Assembly: GCA_902461475.1 (NCBI GenBank)
Contig: CABPXX010000058.1
Location: 1-7,240, forward strand
Length of the DNA: 7,240 nt
Origin: an uncultured Eubacteriales bacterium
GTDB taxonomy: Bacteria; Bacillota; Clostridia; Oscillospirales; Oscillospiraceae
Reading direction: 5' to 3'
How positions within the stretch are numbered: position 1 is the first letter of the stretch; every line of letters starts with the position of its first letter. The notes below the pieces were generated by a model. The model was not told the origin of the DNA. It saw nothing but the letters and a program-made list of their open reading frames with translations, and did no database searches. Below are positions 1 through 6,144 of the stretch, piece after piece. A program made the position numbers and the translations under genes.

Positions 1-1
1 G

Positions 2-850
2 TGCAGGTTGGTTCCGTTCATGCGGCTATATGCTTTAATTTTGAAAATTGCTATAAACTACGGAAGCTATGTGATCTTGGGCTTGTTTGTCCTGTACGGT
101 GGCTTGTCAGCGGCGAAGCTGCCCCTGTTGGTGCTGTTGGCTGGGACCCTGTTCTCCTCGGTAAACGCCGTGTTTACCTGGTGGCTGGATCGGGCGGAGT
201 ACCAAGCGGCGTGCCAGAGACTGAACTGGATGCAACGAGAGGACAGGGGAGAGACCCCAGAGAAGCCCGTTTTGCTGTCCTGTGCAGAGGTGGAGAAGTC
301 TTTTGGAGACAAGAAAATTCTGTCTGGGATTTCTCTGGACATTTCACGGGGAGAACATGTTCTGCTCCAGGGCAAAAACGGGTCTGGAAAGTCCGCTTTG
401 CTGCGCATCCTGCTGGGGCTGGAGCGGGCAGATGCAGGTATTGTTCTGCGGTGTTCCGACCTTGCCTATGCCCTCCAGGAGGAGGCGCAGACCACCCTGA
501 CAGTGGGAGAACTGACGGAGCAGCTGGAGAAAACGCCGGGGATGGATTCGAGTGCCCTCCACCGTCATCTGGTGGGCTTTCAATTGACGGAATGTATGGA
601 CCAGCCACTTGCTCAGCTGTCCGGGGGACAGCAAAAGCGGTTCTTTCTGGCGGTAGCGCTGGCCAAGGACAGCCAACTGCTAGTGTTAGATGAGCCCACC
701 AATCACCTGGACCGAGAGAGCGTAGCATATCTCACCCAGGTGCTACAAGAGTACCCCGGAGCAATGCTGGTTTGCACTCACACGGCGTGGACAGCGCTGC
801 GGTGGGACAAAATTCTCCACATGCGGGGAGGTGTGATGGGTGAAGGGTGA
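2..850 (+). CDS. ABC transporter, permease/ATP-binding half-transporter (5' partial)
   Basis: This is the C-terminal part of an ABC exporter half-transporter. The frame is open to the window's left edge and only about 75 residues of membrane domain remain, against roughly 300 in a full exporter, so the gene almost certainly begins upstream. The TTG at 8 is unlikely to be the true start. Counting from the codon at 8, two hydrophobic segments (about 21-33 and 38-60) look like the last helices of the membrane domain. A complete ATPase domain follows: Walker A GKNGSGKS (122-129), a Q-loop glutamine near 157, signature LSGGQ (204-208), Walker B LLVLDEP (224-230) with the catalytic glutamate, D-loop TNHLD (231-235) and switch histidine H258. 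It should pair with the next gene product, whose start overlaps its end by 11 bases. The substrate cannot be read from the sequence. The DEPTNHLD motif is unusual for an exporter, where DEATSALD-like forms dominate. Confidence 0.9.
   Translation, partial: CRLVPFMRLYALILKIAINYGSYVILGLFVLYGGLSAAKLPLLVLLAGTLFSSVNAVFTWWLDRAEYQAACQRLNWMQREDRGETPEKPVLLSCAEVEKSFGDKKILSGISLDISRGEHVLLQGKNGSGKSALLRILLGLERADAGIVLRCSDLAYALQEEAQTTLTVGELTEQLEKTPGMDSSALHRHLVGFQLTECMDQPLAQLSGGQQKRFFLAVALAKDSQLLVLDEPTNHLDRESVAYLTQVLQEYPGAMLVCTHTAWTALRWDKILHMRGGVMGEG
827..831 (+). promoter_or_regulatory. Ribosome binding site supporting the GTG start at 840
   Basis: GGAGG lies inside the end of the upstream ABC gene, 8 bases before GTG 840. 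That spacing is ideal and supports the overlapping start. A second, weaker site (AGGGGA, 855-860) sits 3 bases before the alternative ATG at 864. Confidence 0.55.
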
Positions 851-2456
851 GAAAAGGGGAAACATGCGCCGGGACTGCGCCCGTCTCATGGCAGGGGCCA
901 TCGTGGCCACCTGCCTGGAGTGCCTGCTGGGCATGGCCGCCCCCACGGTGGTCTCGCTTTTGTTGGGAGATATGGCCGACGCTCTGCTGGCCTTGGATGT
1001 CGCCGCCATTGGGGTCCGGTTTCCAGCATTCTTGGGCGGTATCTTGGTGACGGTGCTGGTGGCGCCGGGGATGACCCTGGTGAAAAATCTGCTGCTTACC
1101 CGCCAAGGTACTGCCTACGATATGTTTTTGATGGAGAGCACCCTATGCTTGCCCCACAAGAGCCTGCATCAGGTGGACGCCGGGGACTACCTCCATCGGT
1201 TTGAGGTGGACCGGACCCTGTACTACTGCTGTGTGGTCCGCCTACTGGGCTGTCCTCCAGCCATGGTGGCCTATGGGGTGTTGTTTGCCTGGATGGTGGG
1301 GCGACAGGGCTACCCCTGGGGATACTGCCTGTGGGTGTTGGTGCTGTCCGGAGCTTCCGTGGCCTATGATGCAGTACGGGCTAGACGAAAGGCGGAGTGG
1401 AACAAGGAGACGGCGGACTATGAGGGGCAACGGACCCAGCTGGAACTGGAATTGCTGGCGCTGCGAGATGTTAGCCACGGCTTTGGGCTGCACCCGTTTC
1501 TGCTGGACCGCATGAGACGCTGGTTTGATCGCTACTGGAAGTGCACAGGGCGGCGGCAGTGCGCCCAGACTGCCATGAGCCAGACGCTGCAAGGGTTCTG
1601 GGACTATAGCGTCCAGGTGGGGTGTATCCTGGTGGGAGCGGTGCTGGTAGCCCGGGGCCAGCTGACCCTGGGCGGGCTGTTGGGCGGCTATCTGTTGCTT
1701 CCTACCGTCAAACAGTTCTGGGTGTCTGTGCGGCAGCTGGTGGAGGATGTCCAAAGCGAGAGAACATACGGTGCTCGGATGGAATACTTCTATCAGGAAC
1801 GGGAGGAGAAGCCGGACGAAGGGACAATGCAGCCCCTGGAGATATTGGCGCTGCACAACGTGGGCTTATCCTATGCGGCGGAAGACATGCCCGTTCTCTC
1901 CCAGGTGAATTGGACCCTGTCCATCGGGGACAGGGTCCAGCTGATGGGGGAAAACGGGTGCGGAAAATCCACCATGGTGTCCCTTCTGGGCGGTATCTAT
2001 GCGCCAGACCAGGGAAAAATTCTGGACGAGAGGGGAGCGGCAGTATCCCTCCAGCGGCTGCGCCACAGTGTGGCATTGCAAGAACAGGACAGCGTCATCT
2101 TTACGGGGACCGTGTGGGACAATCTGTTCTTACCAGAGCACAAGCGGGAAGCTGCTGCCCAGCTCTTGGCAGGCCTGGCCTTTGCCAAGCCCTTGGAATA
2201 TGCCATTGCGGGGGATGGAAAGAATTTGTCCCCCGGGGAGCGGAAGAAGGTTTTGCTCACCCGGGCTCTGCTGAAAGAGGCCCCCTTTCTCCTCCTGGAC
2301 GAGCCGCTGAACCATCTGGACTCTGTGGCCCGGGAGGTGCTGGCGGTCAGACTGGAGGAGCGGCGGGGAGGCCTCTTGCTGATCTCCCATGACCCGTGGT
2401 TGCCAGAGCGTCTGGGTCTGGAAAAACGCTGGATTTCTGCGGAATTATCTTGCTGA
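840..2456 (+). CDS. ABC transporter, complete permease/ATP-binding half-transporter
   Basis: This 538-residue protein has the size and layout of a type IV (exporter-fold) half-transporter. The N-terminal membrane domain has about six hydrophobic segments (roughly 15-42, 60-80, 127-152, 157-177, 257-271 and 273-297). The ATPase domain runs from about residue 335 to the end: Walker A GENGCGKST (370-378), Q-loop Q414, signature LSPGE (463-467), Walker B FLLLDEP (483-489) with catalytic glutamate, D-loop LNHLD and switch histidine H517. The signature departs from the usual LSGGQ of its partner, so the two ATP sites are probably not equivalent. The GTG start at 840 is preceded at 8 bases by GGAGG and overlaps the upstream stop, suggesting translational coupling. 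An ATG at 864 (protein 530 aa, preceded by AGGGGA) is a real alternative. It most likely forms a heterodimer with the upstream product in the cytoplasmic membrane; the substrate is unknown. Confidence 0.93.
   Translation: MKGEKRGNMRRDCARLMAGAIVATCLECLLGMAAPTVVSLLLGDMADALLALDVAAIGVRFPAFLGGILVTVLVAPGMTLVKNLLLTRQGTAYDMFLMESTLCLPHKSLHQVDAGDYLHRFEVDRTLYYCCVVRLLGCPPAMVAYGVLFAWMVGRQGYPWGYCLWVLVLSGASVAYDAVRARRKAEWNKETADYEGQRTQLELELLALRDVSHGFGLHPFLLDRMRRWFDRYWKCTGRRQCAQTAMSQTLQGFWDYSVQVGCILVGAVLVARGQLTLGGLLGGYLLLPTVKQFWVSVRQLVEDVQSERTYGARMEYFYQEREEKPDEGTMQPLEILALHNVGLSYAAEDMPVLSQVNWTLSIGDRVQLMGENGCGKSTMVSLLGGIYAPDQGKILDERGAAVSLQRLRHSVALQEQDSVIFTGTVWDNLFLPEHKREAAAQLLAGLAFAKPLEYAIAGDGKNLSPGERKKVLLTRALLKEAPFLLLDEPLNHLDSVAREVLAVRLEERRGGLLLISHDPWLPERLGLEKRWISAELSC
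1911..1939. repeat. Perfect 12-bp inverted repeat (potential hairpin) inside the ABC gene
   Basis: TGGACCCTGTCC (1911-1922) and its exact reverse complement GGACAGGGTCCA (1928-1939) flank a 5-base loop ATCGG. The repeat lies in coding sequence just before the Walker A motif of the second ABC gene. No T-rich tract follows on either strand, so it does not look like an intrinsic terminator. Function unknown; it may be a chance product of codon choice. Confidence 0.8.
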
Positions 2457-2523
2457 ACCCATGCCACTCTGATACACTGAACTTGAACCCATAAGGTCTC
2501 GGATGGGGAGAGAATACAGGAAT

Positions 2524-2527
2524 GGAG
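2524..2527 (+). promoter_or_regulatory. Ribosome binding site deciding the start at 2536
   Basis: GGAG lies 8 bases before ATG 2536. The upstream in-frame ATG 2503 has only AAGG (2493-2496) before it, so 2536 is the better start and puts the signal peptide at the very N-terminus. Confidence 0.5.
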
Positions 2528-2535
2528 ATGGTAGT

Positions 2536-3423
2536 ATGAAGGTCATTCCACGTAAGCTTGCGGCCCTGTGTCCCCTGCTTCTCTTGCTCTTACTTACCCC
2601 CAAGGCCTATGCCAACATGGCTGCGCCTGCCAATCCAGATGTGGGAACCGCCATCACCTTTGAGAAAAATCAAGAGCTTGCAGTGACCTCGGAGGTGCTG
2701 GATATCACCGTGAAAGGGGCCAAGGCGGAGATTGTGGCCACCTATACCATGGAGAACACCACGGACCAGCAGGTTGTCACGTCCTCCATGTTCCTCTCGC
2801 CCAACGTGGAGGCGGGGAATGTCACCGTCCTGGTGGATGGGCAGGAGGTACCGGTTGTGGTGGAGAGCTATACCCTGGGGGATGTCACTCAGATCGACAC
2901 CCAGGACTGGCAGTACGTGGTGCTGGACGGGAAAGCCGCCGATGTGGGCCAGGGACAGACCGTGGACACCATCCTTTTTGCCTTGGAGTTTGAACCACAC
3001 CAGCAGTATGACGTTGTGGTCTCCTACACCTACCGGCTGGGGGGATATCCGGACTATGACTACAATGTCAAGCGGGGCACCTTGGAGTATTACCTGCGTC
3101 CTGCGGCCCTGTGGAAGGATTTTTCCAACCTGACCATCAACCTCCACCTGGACGAGGACATGCCGGTGCTCCAGGACAGCAATCTGGAGTTTGAAAAGGT
3201 GGCGCCCCGTACCTATCAGTATGTCTCGGACACTTTGCCAGAGGAAAATCTGCGTATTGAGGTGGACCAGTCCTGGTGGAAGAAACTGGTTGGTTTCTTC
3301 CAAAACCCCTACTTGGCTGTATATGCCATGTATTTTGTCCCGGTGATTGTGGTCGTCGTGGCCTGTGTGGGGGGCGTGATTTGGATGGTGCGGCGGACGG
3401 CACGCCGCAACAAGCGACTCTAA
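2536..3423 (+). CDS. Secreted protein with C-terminal membrane anchor, unknown function
   Basis: This 295-residue protein has a clear signal peptide: basic MKVIPRK, a leucine-rich core, and a likely signal peptidase I site after AYA (residue 26). The body (27 to about 260) has alternating hydrophobic/polar residues typical of beta-sandwich extracellular domains and contains no cysteine. A transmembrane helix (about 261-283) follows, then a strongly basic tail (RRTARRNKR). This predicts a surface domain held by one C-terminal anchor with the tail in the cytoplasm. I chose ATG 2536 because GGAG stands 8 bases upstream and the signal peptide starts at once; an in-frame ATG at 2503 would add 11 hydrophilic residues. 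It starts 79 bases after the ABC gene with no clear terminator between, so co-transcription is possible. I do not recognise the family securely. The N-terminal part vaguely recalls DUF4424-type proteins (a pattern of strands then an Asn-Thr-Thr turn), at low confidence. Confidence 0.87.
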   Translation: MKVIPRKLAALCPLLLLLLLTPKAYANMAAPANPDVGTAITFEKNQELAVTSEVLDITVKGAKAEIVATYTMENTTDQQVVTSSMFLSPNVEAGNVTVLVDGQEVPVVVESYTLGDVTQIDTQDWQYVVLDGKAADVGQGQTVDTILFALEFEPHQQYDVVVSYTYRLGGYPDYDYNVKRGTLEYYLRPAALWKDFSNLTINLHLDEDMPVLQDSNLEFEKVAPRTYQYVSDTLPEENLRIEVDQSWWKKLVGFFQNPYLAVYAMYFVPVIVVVVACVGGVIWMVRRTARRNKRL

Positions 3424-3429
3424 AAGCGG

Positions 3430-3458
3430 TTGTGTGGGGGCAAATCCTGTGGTAGGAT
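3430..3458 (+). promoter_or_regulatory. Possible sigma-A-type promoter for the peroxidase/yaaA unit
   Basis: TTGTGT (3430-3435) and TAGGAT (3453-3458) are separated by 17 bases, in the 74-base gap before the peroxidase gene. The -35 matches consensus at 3 of 6 positions and the -10 at 4 of 6, so the call is tentative. I saw no clear PerR-type operator around it. Confidence 0.35.
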
Positions 3459-3497
3459 GAAGGTCAGAAATCATCTCATGCAAAGGAGAGAATCGTC

Positions 3498-3962
3498 ATG
3501 TTAGAAGTGGGAAGCAAAGCCCCGGACTTTACCTTGAAAAATCAGGAGGGCCAAGAGGTCAGCCTGTCCCAGTTTGCAGGAAAGCGGGTCGTGCTGTATT
3601 TCTATCCCAGAGACAACACCCCAGGTTGCACCCGGCAGGCCTGCGGGTTTGCCCAGAACTATGAGGGCTTTACCCAGCGGGACGTGGTGGTCATCGGTGT
3701 CAGCAAGGACTCTGTGGCTTCCCATCTGAAATTTGCCCAGAAGTATGAGCTGCCCTTTGTGCTCCTCTCTGACCCCGACTTGGAGGCCATCCAGGCCTAC
3801 GGTGTGTGGCAGGAGAAGAAGCTCTATGGCAAGGTGAGTATGGGAGTGGTGCGCACCACCTATGTCATCGATCCTCAGGGTGTCATTGAGAAGGTGATGC
3901 CCAAGGTGAAGCCAGACACTAACGCCGCCGAGATTTTGGCCTACCTGGACGGAGAGGTGTAA
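3498..3962 (+). CDS. bcp: Thioredoxin-dependent thiol peroxidase (Bcp/PrxQ-type peroxiredoxin)
   Basis: This 154-residue cytoplasmic peroxiredoxin reduces hydrogen peroxide and organic hydroperoxides using thioredoxin-supplied electrons. It has the expected family length and opens with the typical G-x-x-APDFTL segment. The active-site stretch YPRDNTPGCT contains the peroxidatic cysteine C44, with the resolving cysteine C49 five residues later. That spacing marks the atypical 2-Cys Bcp subgroup, in which the disulfide forms within one subunit. The family's conserved arginine is R119 (VVRTTYVID). AGGAG at 3484-3488 stands 9 bases before the ATG. The next gene, yaaA, begins only 6 bases after the stop, so the two are almost certainly co-transcribed, giving a peroxide-defence pair. 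Nothing in the protein is truncated or odd. Confidence 0.97.
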   Translation: MLEVGSKAPDFTLKNQEGQEVSLSQFAGKRVVLYFYPRDNTPGCTRQACGFAQNYEGFTQRDVVVIGVSKDSVASHLKFAQKYELPFVLLSDPDLEAIQAYGVWQEKKLYGKVSMGVVRTTYVIDPQGVIEKVMPKVKPDTNAAEILAYLDGEV

Positions 3963-3968
3963 CTGGCC

Positions 3969-4715
3969 ATGCGAATCATTATTTCCCCCGCCAAGAAGAT
4001 GCGGGAGGACACGGACAGTCTGGCCTGGCGCAACTTGCCTGCTCACCTGGAACAGACCCAGCAGCTGTGCCAGGTGCTCCAAGGCATGTCCTACGACCAG
4101 CTGAAAAAGCTCTGGAAGTGCAACGACCAGATCGCCCAGCTGAATGTGGAGCGGCTCAAAACCATGGACTTGCACCGCAACCTTACCCCAGCGATTCTCA
4201 GCTATGAGGGGATACAGTATCGGTATATGGCCCCTGGTGTATTCACTCAGGAGGAGCTGGAGTATGTGGAAGAGCATTTGCGTATCCTCTCCGGGTTTTA
4301 CGGCCTGGTGCGCCCCTTTGACGGTGTGACGCCCTACCGCCTGGAGATGCAGGCTAAACTCCCAGTGGGCCAAGCCAAGGACCTGTACGCCTTCTGGGGT
4401 GACCGTCTGGCCCGGGACCTGTGGGGTGAGACGGACTGCATCATCAATCTGGCCTCCAAGGAGTACAGCGTGTGCGTTTCTCGCCATGTACCGCCCAACG
4501 CCCGGTTTATCACCTGTGTGTTCGGAGAAGAGCAGGGGGGAAAAGTAGTGGAAAAGGGTACCATGTGCAAGATGGCCCGGGGAGAGATGGTGCGGTACAT
4601 GGCCCAGCACCAGGTGGAGCGCCCGGAGGATCTCGGTGCCTTTGACCACTTGGACTACCGCTTTTCGCCCCAGCACTCCCAGGAGAATTTATACGTCTTT
4701 TTGAGAAAACCATAA
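3969..4715 (+). CDS. yaaA: YaaA family protein (peroxide stress response, former DUF328)
   Basis: This 248-residue protein matches the YaaA family in length and landmark motifs: the N-terminal IIISPAKKM, the central LSGFYGLVRPFDGVTPYRLEM region (about 107-127), and INLASKEYS (about 158-166). In Escherichia coli YaaA is induced by OxyR during hydrogen peroxide stress; it limits intracellular free iron and so protects DNA and proteins. Its biochemical activity is less certain, though DNA binding has been reported for the E. coli protein. The start ATG at 3969 lies 6 bases after the peroxidase stop, with GGAGAGG (3951-3957) in the end of that gene as ribosome site. Direct coupling to a thiol peroxidase fits a shared oxidative-stress role: one removes peroxide, the other reduces iron-driven damage. 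A strong hairpin terminator follows at once. Confidence 0.95.
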   Translation: MRIIISPAKKMREDTDSLAWRNLPAHLEQTQQLCQVLQGMSYDQLKKLWKCNDQIAQLNVERLKTMDLHRNLTPAILSYEGIQYRYMAPGVFTQEELEYVEEHLRILSGFYGLVRPFDGVTPYRLEMQAKLPVGQAKDLYAFWGDRLARDLWGETDCIINLASKEYSVCVSRHVPPNARFITCVFGEEQGGKVVEKGTMCKMARGEMVRYMAQHQVERPEDLGAFDHLDYRFSPQHSQENLYVFLRKP

Positions 4716-4718
4716 CAG

Positions 4719-4745
4719 AAGGGCCTCCCACCGTGGGAGGCCCTT
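4719..4745. terminator. Bidirectional intrinsic terminator between convergent genes
   Basis: AAGGGCCTCCCA (4719-4730) and its exact complement TGGGAGGCCCTT (4734-4745) form a 12-bp GC-rich stem with a 3-base CCG loop. On the + strand a T-rich stretch follows (TTGTTCGTTGTTATT). On the - strand the stem is followed by CTGTTATGGTTTTC. It lies 3 bases after the yaaA stop and 8 bases beyond the stop of the convergent kinase gene, so it probably ends both transcripts. Confidence 0.88.
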
Positions 4746-4753
4746 GTTCGTTG

Positions 4754-5977
4754 TTATTGGTAGCTCTGTGCCACGTTTTGCTCCACATCGTCGGCGGTGG
4801 AGGAGAGATCGGGGCTCTGTTGGGACTGTGCAGCCTGGTGGAGAAGCTGGACCCGATGCTGGACCGTCTTTGCAATGGCTTCGATGCGGTCAGCACCCAC
4901 GCAGCCTTGTGCCAGGGAGCCAGACAGGGTGTTCCGAACCAGTTTATCCAAGTCAGACAGCGCCTCAAAGTCCACCCAGTCCAGGGAGGAGACCAGCTTC
5001 AGCTGCTGGTCGTGATGGTTTTTGAAGGGCTTGCACACCACATCGTGGTCCATGGGAATCCGCTCGGCGGTCCGGTCATAGCCCAGGGAAGTGCCGCTGT
5101 CAAAGATGGGGGCCATGCCCAGCCACTCCAGAGTTTCCGGGTTGCGCAGCAGGCCGAAGTTGTTTAGATGACGGTCCTCATTGGCCAGAAGATAGTCCAC
5201 CACCAGCATCTGGTCCAGAGCGGGCACTACGTTATCCACACCCAGGGCCTGACAGCAGGAGATGAAGTACTGATACACCGACTGGCTGTTGCTCTTTTTC
5301 TGAATCTGCATCAACTGCCAGGCGGTGACCAGCTCCGTGTCCGGGGTGACAAAGTCCGTACACACCGAGTAGGGCTGGCCGTTGCTCCACAGCAGACGGT
5401 ACGGAACGTGGGGGATGTTCAGACGCTCCATAATGCCTGTGGCGACGACCTCGTTGAAGGGCTGCTGCTGGAAGGGGGCGCTGCCGCCCTTGATGAGACA
5501 GCGAGCGCCGTCTACGATCTTCCAGTACTTTCTCAGATACCCGTCGGTGGTATTATCCGGGGAGCAGAAGTCAAACCCGGCGCTGGGTTTGGGCTGGCCG
5601 AAGAGCACACTGCCCACGTCATCGGAGAAGGGATTGTCGTAGAAGTTGATGGTGTCCCAGATGACCCCGGCGTCCTGAGGGCAAATCCAATAGTGATCGG
5701 AGAGACTCAACCCATAGCTGCGCAGGGGCAGCAGCTGCGGGCTGGGCAGCCCTAGTGTCTCCAAGGCCTCCCGTATCCCGATGCGGGTGGCGGGGATGCA
5801 GCGGCCCATCCACCACTGGTTCAGGGCGGCCCGGTCCACCTCTCCACTGGTGGCACGGGTGCCCACCGGGAGGTGTTCTGGTGTGTAGACGGTGTTGATA
5901 TGTCGGATCGACCCGGTGGCCTCGTCCAGTTCCAACGCTGCCACTGCCAGCCGTTTGTGCATCAGGGTGCAAATCAT
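4754..5977 (-). CDS. HipA-like kinase-fold protein, solitary
   Basis: This 407-residue protein has a C-terminal HipA-type kinase fold. Visible landmarks are a probable ATP-binding lysine in LIKGG (K163) with a following conserved NEV (N175-E176), the catalytic loop NEDRHLNNFG (266-275; D268 and N273 spaced as in E. coli HipA), and the metal-binding APIFDSG (D293). These suggest an active Ser/Thr kinase rather than a dead fold. The first 135 or so residues are not a region I recognise. HipA kinases in toxin systems are paired with a HipB DNA-binding antitoxin; none is encoded beside this one. Relatives in Firmicutes genomes are often labelled HipA-domain or 'excisionase' (recollection), so a phage or growth-control role cannot be assumed. 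The start at 5977 is chosen because GGGAGG lies 7 bases upstream; the longer frame to 6055 would translate through the promoter. Confidence 0.88.
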   Translation of the reverse strand: MICTLMHKRLAVAALELDEATGSIRHINTVYTPEHLPVGTRATSGEVDRAALNQWWMGRCIPATRIGIREALETLGLPSPQLLPLRSYGLSLSDHYWICPQDAGVIWDTINFYDNPFSDDVGSVLFGQPKPSAGFDFCSPDNTTDGYLRKYWKIVDGARCLIKGGSAPFQQQPFNEVVATGIMERLNIPHVPYRLLWSNGQPYSVCTDFVTPDTELVTAWQLMQIQKKSNSQSVYQYFISCCQALGVDNVVPALDQMLVVDYLLANEDRHLNNFGLLRNPETLEWLGMAPIFDSGTSLGYDRTAERIPMDHDVVCKPFKNHHDQQLKLVSSLDWVDFEALSDLDKLVRNTLSGSLAQGCVGADRIEAIAKTVQHRVQLLHQAAQSQQSPDLSSTADDVEQNVAQSYQ

Positions 5978-5984
5978 GGGTAGT

Positions 5985-5990
5985 CCTCCC
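5985..5990 (-). promoter_or_regulatory. Ribosome binding site deciding the start of the HipA-like gene
   Basis: On the - strand, GGGAGG lies 7 bases before ATG 5977. It is the strongest translation signal in this region and rules against upstream in-frame starts. Confidence 0.7.
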
Positions 5991-6004
5991 TTCATATTGA
6001 ATGT

Positions 6005-6033
6005 ATTGTAACATGTCCATAAAAACTCTGCAA
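6005..6033 (-). promoter_or_regulatory. Extended -10 promoter for the HipA-like gene
   Basis: On the - strand, TTGCAG (6033-6028) and TACAAT (6010-6005) are separated by 17 bases. A TGT directly before TACAAT gives an extended -10 element. The expected start lies about 20 bases before the ATG, leaving a short leader with the ribosome site. Confidence 0.65.
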
Positions 6034-6082
6034 TGAAAAATGTGTTTCCGGTCAAAATAGATAGAACGGACTGGGAGGTCCC

Positions 6083-6111
6083 TTGATTTCTGTGTCGGGA
6101 TTGAGTACAAT
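6083..6111 (+). promoter_or_regulatory. Sigma-A-type promoter for the alcohol dehydrogenase gene
   Basis: TTGATT (6083-6088) and TACAAT (6106-6111) are separated by 17 bases, matching consensus at 4 and 5 of 6 positions. The predicted start is about 25 bases before ATG 6145. The site faces away from the kinase promoter, and about 50 bases separate the two -35 elements (6034-6082). I saw no clear operator palindrome beyond a short GGGAGGTCCC (6074-6083) touching the -35. Confidence 0.65.
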
Positions 6112-6144
6112 ATAAAAATACTATCGAAGGAAAGAGGGAGGACT

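Noticed and set aside
1..693. Frame-1 open frame starting with GTG at position 1
   Set aside because: It overlaps the ABC ATPase domain, which has all canonical motifs in frame 2. The frame-1 translation is low-complexity with no recognisable domain.
2457..2535. Possible promoter or terminator between the ABC genes and the secreted protein gene
   Set aside because: TTGAAC (2483-2488) has no acceptable -10 at a suitable distance, and no hairpin with a T tract is present. I see no supportable signal.
2590..3483. A 297-codon - strand open frame antisense to the anchored secreted protein
   Set aside because: The + strand reading has a signal peptide, ribosome site and membrane anchor. The antisense product is His-rich and featureless.
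3501..4676. A 391-codon - strand open frame antisense to bcp and yaaA
   Set aside because: It spans two confidently identified genes, its translation is rich in His/Leu/Gly low-complexity runs, and it shows no family motif. It arises from codon bias in a GC-rich genome.
4733..5755. Two long + strand open frames (4733-5167 and 5168-5755) opposite the HipA-like gene
   Set aside because: They are antisense shadows. The - strand frame carries recognisable kinase motifs and a strong ribosome site, while these frames show none.
5978..6055. N-terminal extension of the HipA-like frame up to 6055
   Set aside because: The extension would be encoded by the promoter and ribosome binding site, and the ATG at 5977 has an ideal GGGAGG site.
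5978..6144. Small HipB-like antitoxin gene upstream of the HipA-like kinase
   Set aside because: The 167-base gap is AT-richer, holds two promoters, and has no open frame with a ribosome site long enough for a helix-turn-helix protein.
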